Shown here piece by piece: positions 52,780 to 60,902 of a stretch of 64,000 nucleotides of DNA (the stretch's first letter is position 1; each line of letters opens with the position of its first letter). Origin of the DNA: an uncultured Oscillospiraceae bacterium (GTDB lineage: Bacteria > Bacillota > Clostridia > Oscillospirales > Oscillospiraceae); the NCBI GenBank assembly GCA_910584835.1, contig CAJUEG010000002.1, positions 36,317 through 100,316 on the forward strand. Reading direction: 5' to 3'. The notes below the pieces were generated by a model that saw only the letters and a list, made by a program, of their open reading frames with translations, searched no databases and was not told where the DNA came from. The position numbers and the translations under genes were made by a program.

Positions 52780-52797
52780 TTTGCATAAAAATGTATA
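52780..52797. promoter_or_regulatory. ARG-box-like site ahead of the amino-acid ABC transporter
   Basis: TTTGCATAAAAATGTATA fits the ArgR/AhrC box TNTGNATWWWWATNCANA with one mismatch. A related half, TTTGCATA, lies in the promoter at about 52878. Confidence 0.45.
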
Positions 52798-52866
52798 GTT
52801 ATTCTCCCTGCCTCCGTCATAATTGATGAATTACAGGGATTCTTCCCGATTTCGGCCATTTCCCCC

Positions 52867-52895
52867 TTGCATTCTTTTTGCATATCATTTATAAT
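52867..52895 (+). promoter_or_regulatory. promoter of the amino-acid ABC transporter operon
   Basis: TTGCAT, 17-bp spacer, TATAAT (52890-52895); start about 75 bp before the first ATG. Confidence 0.65.
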
Positions 52896-52977
52896 CCACA
52901 CACTGGGAGAGGCTCTCCGAACACGCCGGCGGCGTGTCGGGCCGTTTTTCTCCCGGCTGCAAATTGAATGGAGATGA

Positions 52978-53862
52978 ATGAATATGAAAAAGATGAAGAA
53001 ATTGGCCGCTCTGCTGCTGGCCCTGGCCATGGTGTTTGCCCTGGCCTCCTGCTCCGGCCAGCAGGGCGGCGCCCCCAGCGGCGAACCCTCTGCGCCGGCC
53101 CAGAACACGCCCGCGGCTGACCCCAGCCAGGGCGCCGATCCCGCCGCCTTCACCACTGTGGAGGACGGCAAGCTGCACATGTCCACCGAGGCGGGCTTCC
53201 CCCCCTATGAGATGACCGCCGACGGCGGCGGCTACAAGGGCACCGGGTTTGAGGGCATCGACGTGGAAGTCGCCGGGGCCATCGCCGAGAAGCTGGGCCT
53301 GGAGCTGGTGATCGACGATATGGGCTTTGAGGCCGCCCTGCTGGCCGTCCAGAACGGGGAGAGCGATATCGCCATGGCCGGCATCAGCATCACCGAGGAC
53401 CGTCTGAAGGTGATGGACTTCTCCGACAGCTACGCCACCGGCGTGCAGGTGGTCATCGTCCCGGAGGAATCCCCCATCCAGACCCTGGACGACCTGGCCA
53501 ACGCCGAAATGATCGGCACCCAGGCGGGCACCACCGGCTACATCTACGCCTCCGACACCCCGGAGAACGGCGGTTATGGCGAGGAGCATGTCACCGCCTA
53601 CGACACCGGCGCGCTGGCCATTATGGATCTGGTGAGCGGCAAGATCGACGCGGTCATCATCGACAATGAGCCCGCCAAGGCCTTCGTGGCCCAGAACCCC
53701 GGCCTGAAGATCCTGGAGACCGCGTGGGTGGAGGAGGAATACGCCATCGGCTTCGCCAAGGGGAACGACGCCCTGCGGGACGCGGTGAACGCCGCCGTGG
53801 CCGAGCTGAAGGCGGACGGCACCTTCCAGGCCATTGTGGACACGTATATCAAGGCCGACTGA
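52978..53862 (+). CDS. polar amino-acid ABC transporter substrate-binding lipoprotein
   Basis: 294 aa. The signal peptide ends in ALASC with Cys25, followed by a low-complexity Ser/Pro/Ala linker and an SBP_bac_3 domain (GFEGIDVEVAGAIAEKLGLE; NGESDIAMAGISIT). It captures an amino acid outside the cell. An ARG-box-like site upstream points weakly to arginine or another basic amino acid. First gene of a three-gene importer operon; the start may be the ATG two codons on. Confidence 0.9.
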   Translation: MNMKKMKKLAALLLALAMVFALASCSGQQGGAPSGEPSAPAQNTPAADPSQGADPAAFTTVEDGKLHMSTEAGFPPYEMTADGGGYKGTGFEGIDVEVAGAIAEKLGLELVIDDMGFEAALLAVQNGESDIAMAGISITEDRLKVMDFSDSYATGVQVVIVPEESPIQTLDDLANAEMIGTQAGTTGYIYASDTPENGGYGEEHVTAYDTGALAIMDLVSGKIDAVIIDNEPAKAFVAQNPGLKILETAWVEEEYAIGFAKGNDALRDAVNAAVAELKADGTFQAIVDTYIKAD

Positions 53863-53951
53863 GCCGCGCCGCGAACAGGCGAAGCGCAACTGCGTCAAGG
53901 CCGGCTGAGCCGCTGTGAGCAGCGCCGGCTGAAACTGATCTGATTTGGGAG

Positions 53952-53971
53952 GGGCGGCCCTTTGGCCGCCC
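53952..53971 (+). terminator. hairpin between binding-protein and permease genes
   Basis: GGGCGGCC/GGCCGCCC with loop CTTT and a C/T-rich tail. As a weak terminator or RNA stabiliser it could raise binding-protein output over the permease. Confidence 0.6.
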
Positions 53972-54012
53972 TTCCCTTCCTCTCCGTGAGAGGGGGAAAG
54001 GAGGGTCCCAAT

Positions 54013-54765
54013 TTGCAACCGCTTCTCGACTGGCTGTGCGGCCTCCCGCCTGTCCGGTGGCTCCTTGAGCTCGGCCCCCGCTTTTACAGCGCTTTTTGGG
54101 AGGCCGAGCGCTGGAAGCTATACCTCAAGGGCCTGGGCGTCACCTTCCAGATCACCGCCGCGGCCATCTCCATCGGGCTGGTCCTGGGCCTGATCGTCGC
54201 CATGGTGCGCACCGCCCACGACCAGCAGCGGCCCGGCCGGCGCAACGCTCTGCTGGGCCTCATCAACGCCGTCTGCACGGTCTACACCACCGTTATCCGG
54301 GGCACTCCCATGATGGTGCAGATCCTGATCTGGAACTTTGTCATCTTCAGCACCCGGAATAAGGTGCTGGTGGGCATGGTGGCCATGGGCATCAACGCCG
54401 GCGCCTACATCGCGGAGATCATCCGGGGCGGGCTGATGAGCGTGGACCCCGGCCAGAGCGAGGCGGGGCGGTCTTTGGGGCTCTCTTATTTTGACACCAT
54501 GCGCTTTATCGTCATCCCCCAGGCGTTCAAGAACATCCTGCCCTCCATGGGCAACGAGCTGGTGACGCTGTTCAAGGATACCTCCCTGGTGAACACCATC
54601 GGCGCGGCGGAAATGACCTACTACGCCAGCCGGATCGGCGGCAAGACCTTCGACTACATGCCCCCGCTGATCATCATTGCCGTCATGTACTTAGTGTTCG
54701 TCATGGGCCTCACCTGGCTCCAGGGAAAGCTGGAAAGGAGGCTGCGCCAAAGTGATCAGCACTGA
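54013..54765 (+). CDS. amino-acid ABC transporter permease
   Basis: 250 aa HisM/GlnP-type permease with about five membrane segments and the EAA loop EAGRSLGLSYFDTMRFIVIPQA. A TTG start at 54013 is preferred because GGAGGG lies 7 nt upstream; the longer ATG reading starts inside the intergenic hairpin. Confidence 0.88.
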   Translation: MQPLLDWLCGLPPVRWLLELGPRFYSAFWEAERWKLYLKGLGVTFQITAAAISIGLVLGLIVAMVRTAHDQQRPGRRNALLGLINAVCTVYTTVIRGTPMMVQILIWNFVIFSTRNKVLVGMVAMGINAGAYIAEIIRGGLMSVDPGQSEAGRSLGLSYFDTMRFIVIPQAFKNILPSMGNELVTLFKDTSLVNTIGAAEMTYYASRIGGKTFDYMPPLIIIAVMYLVFVMGLTWLQGKLERRLRQSDQH

Positions 54766-54828
54766 ACGGCGGCCCGGCCTGCCGGCCTTCCAGCCGGCCG
54801 CGCAGTTCCCGGAAAAGGAGGGGCCGAC

Positions 54829-55551
54829 ATGATAGACGTAAAAAACCTGTCCAAGTCCTTTGGGGACAACCTGGTGCTGGACAATATCTCCGAGCACATC
54901 CACCCCGGGGAAAAGGTGGTCATCATCGGGCCGTCCGGCTCGGGCAAGTCCACCTTCCTGCGCTGCCTCAACCTGCTGGAGACCCCCAGCGCCGGGACCA
55001 TCACCTTTGACGGCGCGGAGATCACCAACCCCAAGGCGGACATCAACGCCATCCGCCGGCAGATGGGCATGGTGTTCCAGCATTTCAACCTGTTCCCCAA
55101 CATGACCATCCGGAAAAACATCACCCTTGCCCCGGTGCAGACCAGGCTGATGAGCCAGGCCGAGGCCGACGAGGCCGCCGCCGCCCTTTTGGCCCGGGTT
55201 GGGCTGGAGGAGAAGGCGGACGCCTACCCCGCCCAGCTCTCCGGCGGCCAGAAGCAGCGCATCGCCATCGTCCGCGCCCTGGCCATGAAGCCCAAGGTGA
55301 TGCTCTTTGACGAGCCCACCTCCGCCCTGGACCCCGAGATGGTGGGCGAGGTGCTGGAGGTGATGAAGGAGCTGGCCCGGGAGGGGATGACCATGGTGGT
55401 GGTCACCCACGAGATGGGCTTTGCCCGGGAGGTGGGCACCCGGGTGCTGTTCATGGACGGCGGGCACATCCTGGAGCAGAACGAGCCCCACGCCTTCTTT
55501 GCCCACCCCACAGAGCAGCGCACCATTGATTTCCTCTCCAAGGTGCTGTGA
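54829..55551 (+). CDS. amino-acid ABC transporter ATP-binding protein
   Basis: 240 aa GlnQ/HisP-type ATPase: Walker [11 protein letters not shown]-loop FQHFNLF, signature LSGGQKQR, Walker [13 protein letters not shown] and the H-loop VVVTHEM. It powers import through the permease encoded just upstream (63 bp gap). Confidence 0.95.
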   Translation: MIDVKNLSKSFGDNLVLDNISEHIHPGEKVVIIGPSGSGKSTFLRCLNLLETPSAGTITFDGAEITNPKADINAIRRQMGMVFQHFNLFPNMTIRKNITLAPVQTRLMSQAEADEAAAALLARVGLEEKADAYPAQLSGGQKQRIAIVRALAMKPKVMLFDEPTSALDPEMVGEVLEVMKELAREGMTMVVVTHEMGFAREVGTRVLFMDGGHILEQNEPHAFFAHPTEQRTIDFLSKVL

Positions 55552-55561
55552 GAAGCGCGGA

Positions 55562-55674
55562 GCACCCGGGAGCAGGCGGCTAAGACGCGATGCGGAGCGG
55601 ACGGCTTGCCGGCCAGGAGAGCCGGCAAACGGCGCGCGCAGCTGCAGTGGCTTAGCCGCCGTCGCGGAGGGTGC
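55562..55674. repeat. large branched palindrome after the ABC operon
   Basis: Three nested perfect stems: GCACCC/GGGTGC (55562/55669), GGCGGCTAAG/CTTAGCCGCC (55575-55584/55651-55660) and TTGCCGGC/GCCGGCAA (55606-55613/55621-55628). No ORF. Confidence 0.65.
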
Positions 55675-55720
55675 GCAGCGTGACAACGCCGCCGCAAAAC
55701 AGCATACCATGCGTTTTGTC

Positions 55721-55750
55721 AAAACCGCCCGGCCTCCCCGGGCGGTTTTT
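55721..55750 (+). terminator. terminator of the amino-acid ABC operon
   Basis: AAAACCGCCCGG/CCGGGCGGTTTT with loop CCTCC and T5. Confidence 0.9.
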
Positions 55751-55765
55751 GTATACTTTTGCAGC

Positions 55766-55794
55766 TTGCAAACTATACCTGCTTCTGGTATCAT
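55766..55794 (+). promoter_or_regulatory. promoter of the uracil permease unit
   Basis: TTGCAA (55766-55771), 17-bp spacer, extended TGG-TATCAT (55789-55794); start near 55801. Confidence 0.55.
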
Positions 55795-55822
55795 AGAACG
55801 AACGCAAAAGGAGGGGAACGAT

Positions 55823-55894
55823 ATGCGCCAGTCCACGTTGCTGTTTTTCAAAGCGCCCGGCCTGGGGGCGTATCGTTTCTATTTCCATTTTTAA
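55823..55894 (+). CDS. 23-aa leader peptide of the uracil permease gene
   Basis: MRQSTLLFFKAPGLGAYRFYFHF, with AAAAGGAGGGG 7 nt upstream, a stronger site than most genes here. The last eight codons are U-rich. The stop codon abuts the 5' arm of an intrinsic terminator. This is the arrangement of the pyrBI leader of E. coli. Confidence 0.6.
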   Translation: MRQSTLLFFKAPGLGAYRFYFHF

Positions 55895-55928
55895 AGCAAT
55901 CGCCGTTGGGGCGGTTGCTTCTTTTTTT
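55894..55928 (+). terminator. attenuator before the uracil permease gene
   Basis: AAGCAA-T-CGCC/GGCG-G-TTGCTT stem with a 5-nt loop and a T7 run, between the leader peptide stop and the permease start. Confidence 0.85.
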
Positions 55929-55955
55929 GCGAATCTACGTGAGGGAGAGACGAGT

Positions 55956-57329
55956 ATGAACAATCAAGAACCCATCCGCGACGCCCGCACCCTGGGTATG
56001 CCCAAGATGCTCATCCTGGGCCTGCAGCACATGTTCGCCATGTTCGGGGCCACGGTGCTGGTGCCCATCCTGGTAAACAACTACGGCCTGCCCCTGTCCA
56101 TCCAGACCACCCTGTTCTTCGCGGGGATCGGCACGCTGTTTTTCCACGTATGCACCCGGCTGAGGGTGCCCGCCTTCCTGGGCTCCTCCTTCGCTTTCCT
56201 GGGCGGGTTTGAGGCGGTGTCCAAGCTGGACTCCGGCAAGTACGCCGCCATGGACGCCGCCGAGAAGCTGCAGTACGCCTGCGGCGGCATCGTGGTGGCC
56301 GGCCTGCTGTATGTGGCGCTGGCCCTGGTCATCAAGGTGGTGGGCGTGAAAAAGGTCATGCGCTTCCTCCCCCCCGTGGTCACCGGCCCCATCATCATCC
56401 TCATCGGCCTGAACCTGGCCCCCTCCGCGGTGAACAACGCCAAGACCTGCTGGTGGCTGGCCCTGGTGGCCATGGCCATCATCGTGGCGGCCAACATCTG
56501 GGGCAAGGGCATGGTGAAGATCATCCCCATCCTGCTGGGCGTGGTGGGCTCCTATATCGTGGCCGTCATCGCCAACGCCCTGGGCGTCCAGAACGCCGCC
56601 GGCGAGGCCCTCATCGACTTCTCCACCGTGGCCGCCTCCAGCCCCATCGGCCTTCAGCCCTTCTTCACCAACTTCACCGGCTCCATCGCCAAGTTTGACC
56701 TGACCTCCATCCTGGTGATGGCCCCCATCGCCATCGCCGCCATGATGGAGCACATCGGCGACATGTCCGCCATCTCCGCCACCGTGGGCGAGGACTTCCT
56801 CTCCGACCCCGGCCTGCACCGCACCCTCATCGGCGACGGCATCGCCACCTCCCTGTCCGCCCTGTTCGGCGGCCCCGCCAACACCACCTACGGCGAGAAC
56901 ACCGGCGTGCTGGTCCTCTCCAAGGTGTACGACCCCCGGGTGATCCGGCTGGCCGCCATCTACGCCCTGGTCCTGTCCTTCAGCCCCATGTTCGCGGCGG
57001 TGGTCAACTCCATGCCCGCGGCCATCGTGGGCGGCGTCTCCTTCATCCTGTACGGCATGATCTCCGCCATCGGCGTGCGCAACGTGGTGGAGAACCGGGT
57101 GGACTTCACCAACTCCCGCAACCTCATCATCGCCGCCGTCATCCTGGTGTGCGGCCTGGGCTTCTCCGGCGGGCTTACCTTCGAGGTGGGCGGCGCGTCC
57201 ATCACCCTGACGGCCCTGGCCATCGCCGCCATTGCGGGCATTGTCCTCAACGCCATCCTCCCCGGCAAGGACTACGAGTTCGGCTCCGACGTGACCCAGG
57301 GCCGCTCCGGCGACTTCGGGCGCTATTAA
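55956..57329 (+). CDS. uraA: uracil permease (NCS2 family)
   Basis: 457 aa with about 12-14 membrane segments. UraA-like motifs are GLQHMFAMFGATVLVPI near the N-terminus and GGPANTTYGENTGVLVLSKV in the middle, the nucleobase-transporter signature. It imports uracil with protons. A leader-peptide attenuator upstream suggests control by the pyrimidine nucleotide pool. Confidence 0.92.
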   Translation: MNNQEPIRDARTLGMPKMLILGLQHMFAMFGATVLVPILVNNYGLPLSIQTTLFFAGIGTLFFHVCTRLRVPAFLGSSFAFLGGFEAVSKLDSGKYAAMDAAEKLQYACGGIVVAGLLYVALALVIKVVGVKKVMRFLPPVVTGPIIILIGLNLAPSAVNNAKTCWWLALVAMAIIVAANIWGKGMVKIIPILLGVVGSYIVAVIANALGVQNAAGEALIDFSTVAASSPIGLQPFFTNFTGSIAKFDLTSILVMAPIAIAAMMEHIGDMSAISATVGEDFLSDPGLHRTLIGDGIATSLSALFGGPANTTYGENTGVLVLSKVYDPRVIRLAAIYALVLSFSPMFAAVVNSMPAAIVGGVSFILYGMISAIGVRNVVENRVDFTNSRNLIIAAVILVCGLGFSGGLTFEVGGASITLTALAIAAIAGIVLNAILPGKDYEFGSDVTQGRSGDFGRY

Positions 57330-57346
57330 ACCGAAACGCGACACAT

Positions 57347-57388
57347 CAAAAGGGACCGCCCCGTGTATGCACGGAGCGGTCCTTTTTA
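57347..57388. terminator. bidirectional terminator
   Basis: AAAAGGGACCGC-CCCGTG...CACGG-AGCGGTCCTTTTT between the convergent uracil permease and dipeptidase genes. Confidence 0.88.
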
Positions 57389-57436
57389 ATACTTTCTTTG
57401 TCAGGCGGTCCGCCCCTGAGGCACAGGCTGCGGCCC

Positions 57437-58840
57437 CTATTCGCACATATCCGCAATGATGTGGGCAAACAGCTTGGCGCTGAGCATCAGGTCGCTCACC
57501 CGCACCCGCTCGTCCGCGCCGTGGAGGTGGGTGTCAAACCCGGGCAGGGTGCAGCCGAAGGCCACGCCGCCGGGGATGTCGTGGACATAGGTGCCGCCGC
57601 CGGTGGACAGGCACTCCCCCTTGAGGCCGGTGTACTCCTCGTACCGCCCCAGCAGGGTCTTGATGAACGGGCTGTCGGCGGGGACATGGTGGGGCTCGCC
57701 CTGCTCCCCCCGGAAGGCAAAGCCCTTTTCCTCAAAGGCGGCCTTGGCCGGCATGAGGCAGTTCTCCTGGGTGGCGCACAGGGGGGCGCGGCTGTCGAAG
57801 CGGCCCTCCAGCCCTGTCTCCGTGATCTCCAGCAGGGAGAAGGCCAAGGTCAGCGGCCCGGCGATGGGCTCCTTCTGGGCGATGCCCAGCGCCCGGCCCA
57901 GATAGTCCCCATGGGGGATCAGCGCGTTCAGGCCGCACAGCGCCTCCCGGCAGGGCCCCTCCGCCAGCGGCAGGGCGCACAGCAGGGCTACCAGCCCCGT
58001 GATGGCGTTGTTCCCTCCCTCGGGATAGGCGGCGTGGGCCCCCTCCCCCTTGGCGCGGATGACGGTGACGCCGTTCTCGCTGGCAAAGGTGAACTTCACC
58101 CCCGTGCGGGACGTGATGTCCCGGGCGCAGGGCTGGATGTCGTAGATGGACAGCCCCTCCACCCCGGCGGAGGCGTCCCCCGGCAGCACGTTGATGCGGA
58201 TGCCGCCGTGGAGCCACTTCACCCGGGGCAGCTGCTCCTGGACGGGCCACTCCCTGGTAAACGCGGCCCGGAACCCACCCTTCTCCGTGTTGATGACGGG
58301 GAAGCCGGAGTCGGGGGAGAAGGTGGCGGGGGCAAAGGGATGCCGGGCAAAGTACCAGGCGATGTCCCCGGAGCCGCTCTCCTCGTTGGTGCCCATGATG
58401 AGCTTACAGTTTTTCTTCAGCGGCACACCCAGGTCCTTCACCGCCTTCATAGCCAGCAGGGAGGCGGCGACGGGGCCCTTGTCGTCGTCGGTGCCCCGGC
58501 CGTAGAGCAGGCCGTCGGCCAGCTTGGGCGTATAGGGCTGGGTCACCGTCCAGCCGTCCCCGGGGGCCACCACGTCCAGGTGGCCCAGGATGTGCAGGGC
58601 GTCCTCGCCGCCGTTCAGGTCGGCGGTGCCCACATAGCCCTCGTGGTCCTGGGCCGTGAGGCCCCACTCCCGGGCGACGGCCAGCGCCTCCCGGAGGGCG
58701 GCGGCGGGGCCGGGGCCGAAGGGCGCACCGGGGGCGGGGACCCCCTCCACGCTGTCGATGGATACCAGGCGGCTCACCGCCTCCACCAGCAGCCCCTCCT
58801 TGTCCGCAAAATAGGCCTCAATCTGCTCTTTTCTTGTCAT
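57437..58840 (-). CDS. M20-family dipeptidase (PepV/Sapep type)
   Basis: 467 aa zinc peptidase: GHLDVVAPGDGW, YGRGTDDDKGP and GTNEESGSGD supply metal ligands and the catalytic Glu, and THLHGADERV lies near the end. It cleaves dipeptides in the cytoplasm. The start MTRKEQIEAYF has AAGGAG 9 nt upstream; an upstream in-frame ATG is without one. Confidence 0.92.
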   Translation of the reverse strand: MTRKEQIEAYFADKEGLLVEAVSRLVSIDSVEGVPAPGAPFGPGPAAALREALAVAREWGLTAQDHEGYVGTADLNGGEDALHILGHLDVVAPGDGWTVTQPYTPKLADGLLYGRGTDDDKGPVAASLLAMKAVKDLGVPLKKNCKLIMGTNEESGSGDIAWYFARHPFAPATFSPDSGFPVINTEKGGFRAAFTREWPVQEQLPRVKWLHGGIRINVLPGDASAGVEGLSIYDIQPCARDITSRTGVKFTFASENGVTVIRAKGEGAHAAYPEGGNNAITGLVALLCALPLAEGPCREALCGLNALIPHGDYLGRALGIAQKEPIAGPLTLAFSLLEITETGLEGRFDSRAPLCATQENCLMPAKAAFEEKGFAFRGEQGEPHHVPADSPFIKTLLGRYEEYTGLKGECLSTGGGTYVHDIPGGVAFGCTLPGFDTHLHGADERVRVSDLMLSAKLFAHIIADMCE

Positions 58841-58978
58841 ATGTAAACACTCCTTACACCGGCGCAGCGCCAAAGGGGGTTCCGCGCCCCCCTTCGGGGA
58901 GCGCGGAATCCCTTGGAAAATCGCGGCTTTTCCATAGTATACTCTTTTTTTCTGTCAAATACAAGGGAAACGGGGCGG

Positions 58979-59614
58979 TCACTCCGCCTCTTCCCGCTCC
59001 ACCTCGTCCAGATATTTATACACCGTGTACCGGGACACCCCCAGCCGCCCGGCGATGTAGGGCACCGACTTGCGGTAGGAGAAGGCGCTGCGCCGGCGCA
59101 GCAGGCCGATCACCTTCAGCCGTTCCCCCTTGGTGAGCTCCTCCGGCGGCTTGCCCAGCTCGGCCACGCACTGGTTGAAGAGGTCGGCCAGCTGCCGGGA
59201 GTCCCCGGGCTGCCACAGGGCCGAGCGCAGATCGGAGGGGGCGTTCATCAGGTCGGACAGAATGCGGTTGGCGAACACCAGGGAGGTGTAGTCGAAGTTG
59301 ATGCCCAGGGCCAGGTTGTAGTCCTCCCCGATCATATGGAAGGTGGACGACTTGGTCTGCCGCCCGTCGGGGGTGACCGCGGCCAGGTTCACCTGATCGG
59401 TGGTGGCCGCCTGCTCGTCCAGCTCCAGGCCGATGCCCATGATGTCCATGGTGGAGCCCACCTCCCGGCCGGACACGTGGCCGTTGTAGATGGATAAAAT
59501 GGGGTGGGTGGGCACGCCCATGTCGTGGACCAGCGTCTCACAGGAGGAGCCGAACATCTCGGCGATCCCCCGGGCGGTGCGGTCCAGAAATTCAAAGGCC
59601 TGGTCGCGGGTCAT
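58979..59614 (-). CDS. YheO-like PAS / HTH transcriptional regulator
   Basis: 211 aa. An N-terminal YheO-like PAS domain (SSCETLVHDMG...HPILSIYNGHVSGREVG) and a C-terminal DauR/HTH_22-type helix-turn-helix (SVPYIAGRLGVSRYTVYKYLDE). This family regulates amino-acid (for example D-arginine) catabolism in some bacteria. Its position next to a dipeptidase is suggestive only. Confidence 0.88.
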   Translation of the reverse strand: MTRDQAFEFLDRTARGIAEMFGSSCETLVHDMGVPTHPILSIYNGHVSGREVGSTMDIMGIGLELDEQAATTDQVNLAAVTPDGRQTKSSTFHMIGEDYNLALGINFDYTSLVFANRILSDLMNAPSDLRSALWQPGDSRQLADLFNQCVAELGKPPEELTKGERLKVIGLLRRRSAFSYRKSVPYIAGRLGVSRYTVYKYLDEVEREEAE

Positions 59615-59739
59615 GGCTGACAGCTCCTCTCCGGGATCTGCCCCGGCTGCGGGGCGCGTCCTATTATAGCCCTTTTCCCCGGAAAAGACAAGCCCCGGGC
59701 GGCACGCTCAGCATTTGCGGCTCCGGCCGAAAAAAGTTG

Positions 59740-59768
59740 TTTACTTTATCTCTTTCGTGTGCTAAAAT
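59740..59768 (+). promoter_or_regulatory. promoter of the YerC-like gene
   Basis: TTTACT, 17-bp spacer, extended TGC-TAAAAT (59763-59768). Confidence 0.55.
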
Positions 59769-59799
59769 ATGTGTGATTGAGGCACGGGAGGGATAGCTT

Positions 59800-60099
59800 A
59801 TGCCAAAGACAACCAACAAAGAGCGGAGCATGGCGCTTTATGAGAGCATTTTAGAGCTGAAGAACCTGGACGAGTGCATCGCTTTTTTTGACGATTTGTG
59901 CACAGTGGGCGAGCTGCGGGCCATGGAGCAGCGCTACGATGTGGCCTGTCTGCTGGACGATGGGCTGGTATACACCGAGATTCTGGAGAAGACCGGGGCC
60001 AGCTCGGCCACCATCAGCCGTGTAAACCGCATTTTCTCCTTCGGCGCGGGGGGCTTCCGCGCCATGATCGAGCGGCGGAAAAAGAAGCAGGCGCCGTAG
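59800..60099 (+). CDS. yerC: YerC/YecD-family TrpR-like regulator
   Basis: 99 aa of the TrpR-related YerC family: ELKNLDECIAFFDDLCTVGEL, RYDVACLLDDGLVYTEI and GASSATISRVNR as helix-turn-helix. The DNA targets and ligand of the family are largely unknown. Confidence 0.9.
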   Translation: MPKTTNKERSMALYESILELKNLDECIAFFDDLCTVGELRAMEQRYDVACLLDDGLVYTEILEKTGASSATISRVNRIFSFGAGGFRAMIERRKKKQAP

Positions 60100-60110
60100 G
60101 CCGCCGCGGG

Positions 60111-60139
60111 TGGACAGACCCCGTTCCCTGTGGTATACT
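60111..60139 (+). promoter_or_regulatory. promoter of the Vat/CatB-family acetyltransferase
   Basis: TGGACA (60111-60116), 17-bp spacer, extended TGG-TATACT (60134-60139); start near 60146, giving a leader of about 90 nt. Confidence 0.55.
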
Positions 60140-60169
60140 GGTTCCATCCTATCCGGCGAGGTGGTATGC

Positions 60170-60205
60170 GTGAAGCGCTGCATTGTCCTGAGCGGGATCG
60201 TCTAA
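60170..60205 (+). CDS. putative leader peptide of the Vat/CatB-family gene
   Basis: GTG-started 11-codon [14 protein letters not shown], with GAGGTGG 5 nt upstream. It covers the whole 5' arm of the hairpin that masks the acetyltransferase ribosome site, and its hydrophobic IVL/IV residues recall ribosome-stalling erm leaders. An in-frame reading of the main gene from 60166 is the alternative. Confidence 0.45.
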   Translation: MKRCIVLSGIV

Positions 60206-60225
60206 TTCTAAAACGATGCTCAGGA
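60186..60225 (+). promoter_or_regulatory. hairpin sequestering the acetyltransferase ribosome site
   Basis: TCCTGAGC (60186-60193) pairs perfectly with GCTCAGGA (60218-60225), and ATCGT (60197-60201) with ACGAT (60213-60217). The 3' arm contains the start of AGGAGG. Confidence 0.65.
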
Positions 60226-60234
60226 GGCGTTCAG

Positions 60235-60861
60235 ATGATCCCGCAGTGGAAAATTTATCCCCGTTCCCAGGGGCACAGCACGGTCTATCTGCAAAACGTG
60301 GTGACCGATCCCTCCATCACCGTGGGGGAGTACACCACCTATGACGATTTTGTCCGCGACCCCAGGGAGTTTGAGAAGAACAACGTGCTCTACCACTACC
60401 CTGTAAACCACGAGAGGCTGACCATTGGGAAGTTCTGCTCCATCGCCTGCGGCGCGAAATTCCTGTTCAACAGCGCCAACCACGCGCTGGGCAGCCTGTC
60501 CACCTACCCCTTTCCCATCTTCTTCGAGGAGTGGGGCCTGCCCGTGGAGGATATCCCCCGGGCCTGGGACAACAAGGGGGACATCGTGGTGGGCAGCGAC
60601 GTGTGGATCGGCTACGAGGCCGTCATCCTGGCGGGCGTGACCATCGGCGACGGAGCCGTCATCGGCGCCCGCGCCCTGGTGACCCGCGACGTGCCGCCCT
60701 ACACCATTGTGGGCGGGGTCCCGGCCCGGCCCATCCGGAAGCGGTTCGACAATGCCGCCATTGAAGCGCTGCTGGCGCTGCGCTGGTGGGACTGGCCCGA
60801 GGCGCGCATTGCCGCCAATTTAGAGGCCATCCAATCCGGCCGCCTGGACCGGCTGCGGTAA
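60235..60861 (+). CDS. Vat/CatB-family (LbH) O-acetyltransferase
   Basis: 208 aa left-handed beta-helix acetyltransferase of the xenobiotic family: [15 protein letters not shown] with the active-site-type His, hexapeptide repeats [26 protein letters not shown], and [12 protein letters not shown]. Members acetylate streptogramin A or chloramphenicol; others act on sugars. The start MIPQWKIYP has AGGAGG 8 nt upstream, located in a hairpin that a leader ORF could open. Antibiotic resistance is a family possibility, not shown. Confidence 0.87.
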   Translation: MIPQWKIYPRSQGHSTVYLQNVVTDPSITVGEYTTYDDFVRDPREFEKNNVLYHYPVNHERLTIGKFCSIACGAKFLFNSANHALGSLSTYPFPIFFEEWGLPVEDIPRAWDNKGDIVVGSDVWIGYEAVILAGVTIGDGAVIGARALVTRDVPPYTIVGGVPARPIRKRFDNAAIEALLALRWWDWPEARIAANLEAIQSGRLDRLR

Positions 60862-60863
60862 GC

Positions 60864-60897
60864 AAAAAGGAAGCACGGCATAGGCCGTGCTTCCTTG
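60864..60897. terminator. bidirectional terminator
   Basis: AAGGAAGCACGGC/GCCGTGCTTCCTT with loop ATAG, A-rich on the left side so it best serves purL on the minus strand. Confidence 0.88.
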
Positions 60898-60902
60898 CGC
60901 TT

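Noticed and set aside
53862..53951. Extra small gene between binding protein and permease
   Set aside because: The open reading comes from a short duplication of the gene end and has no start site.
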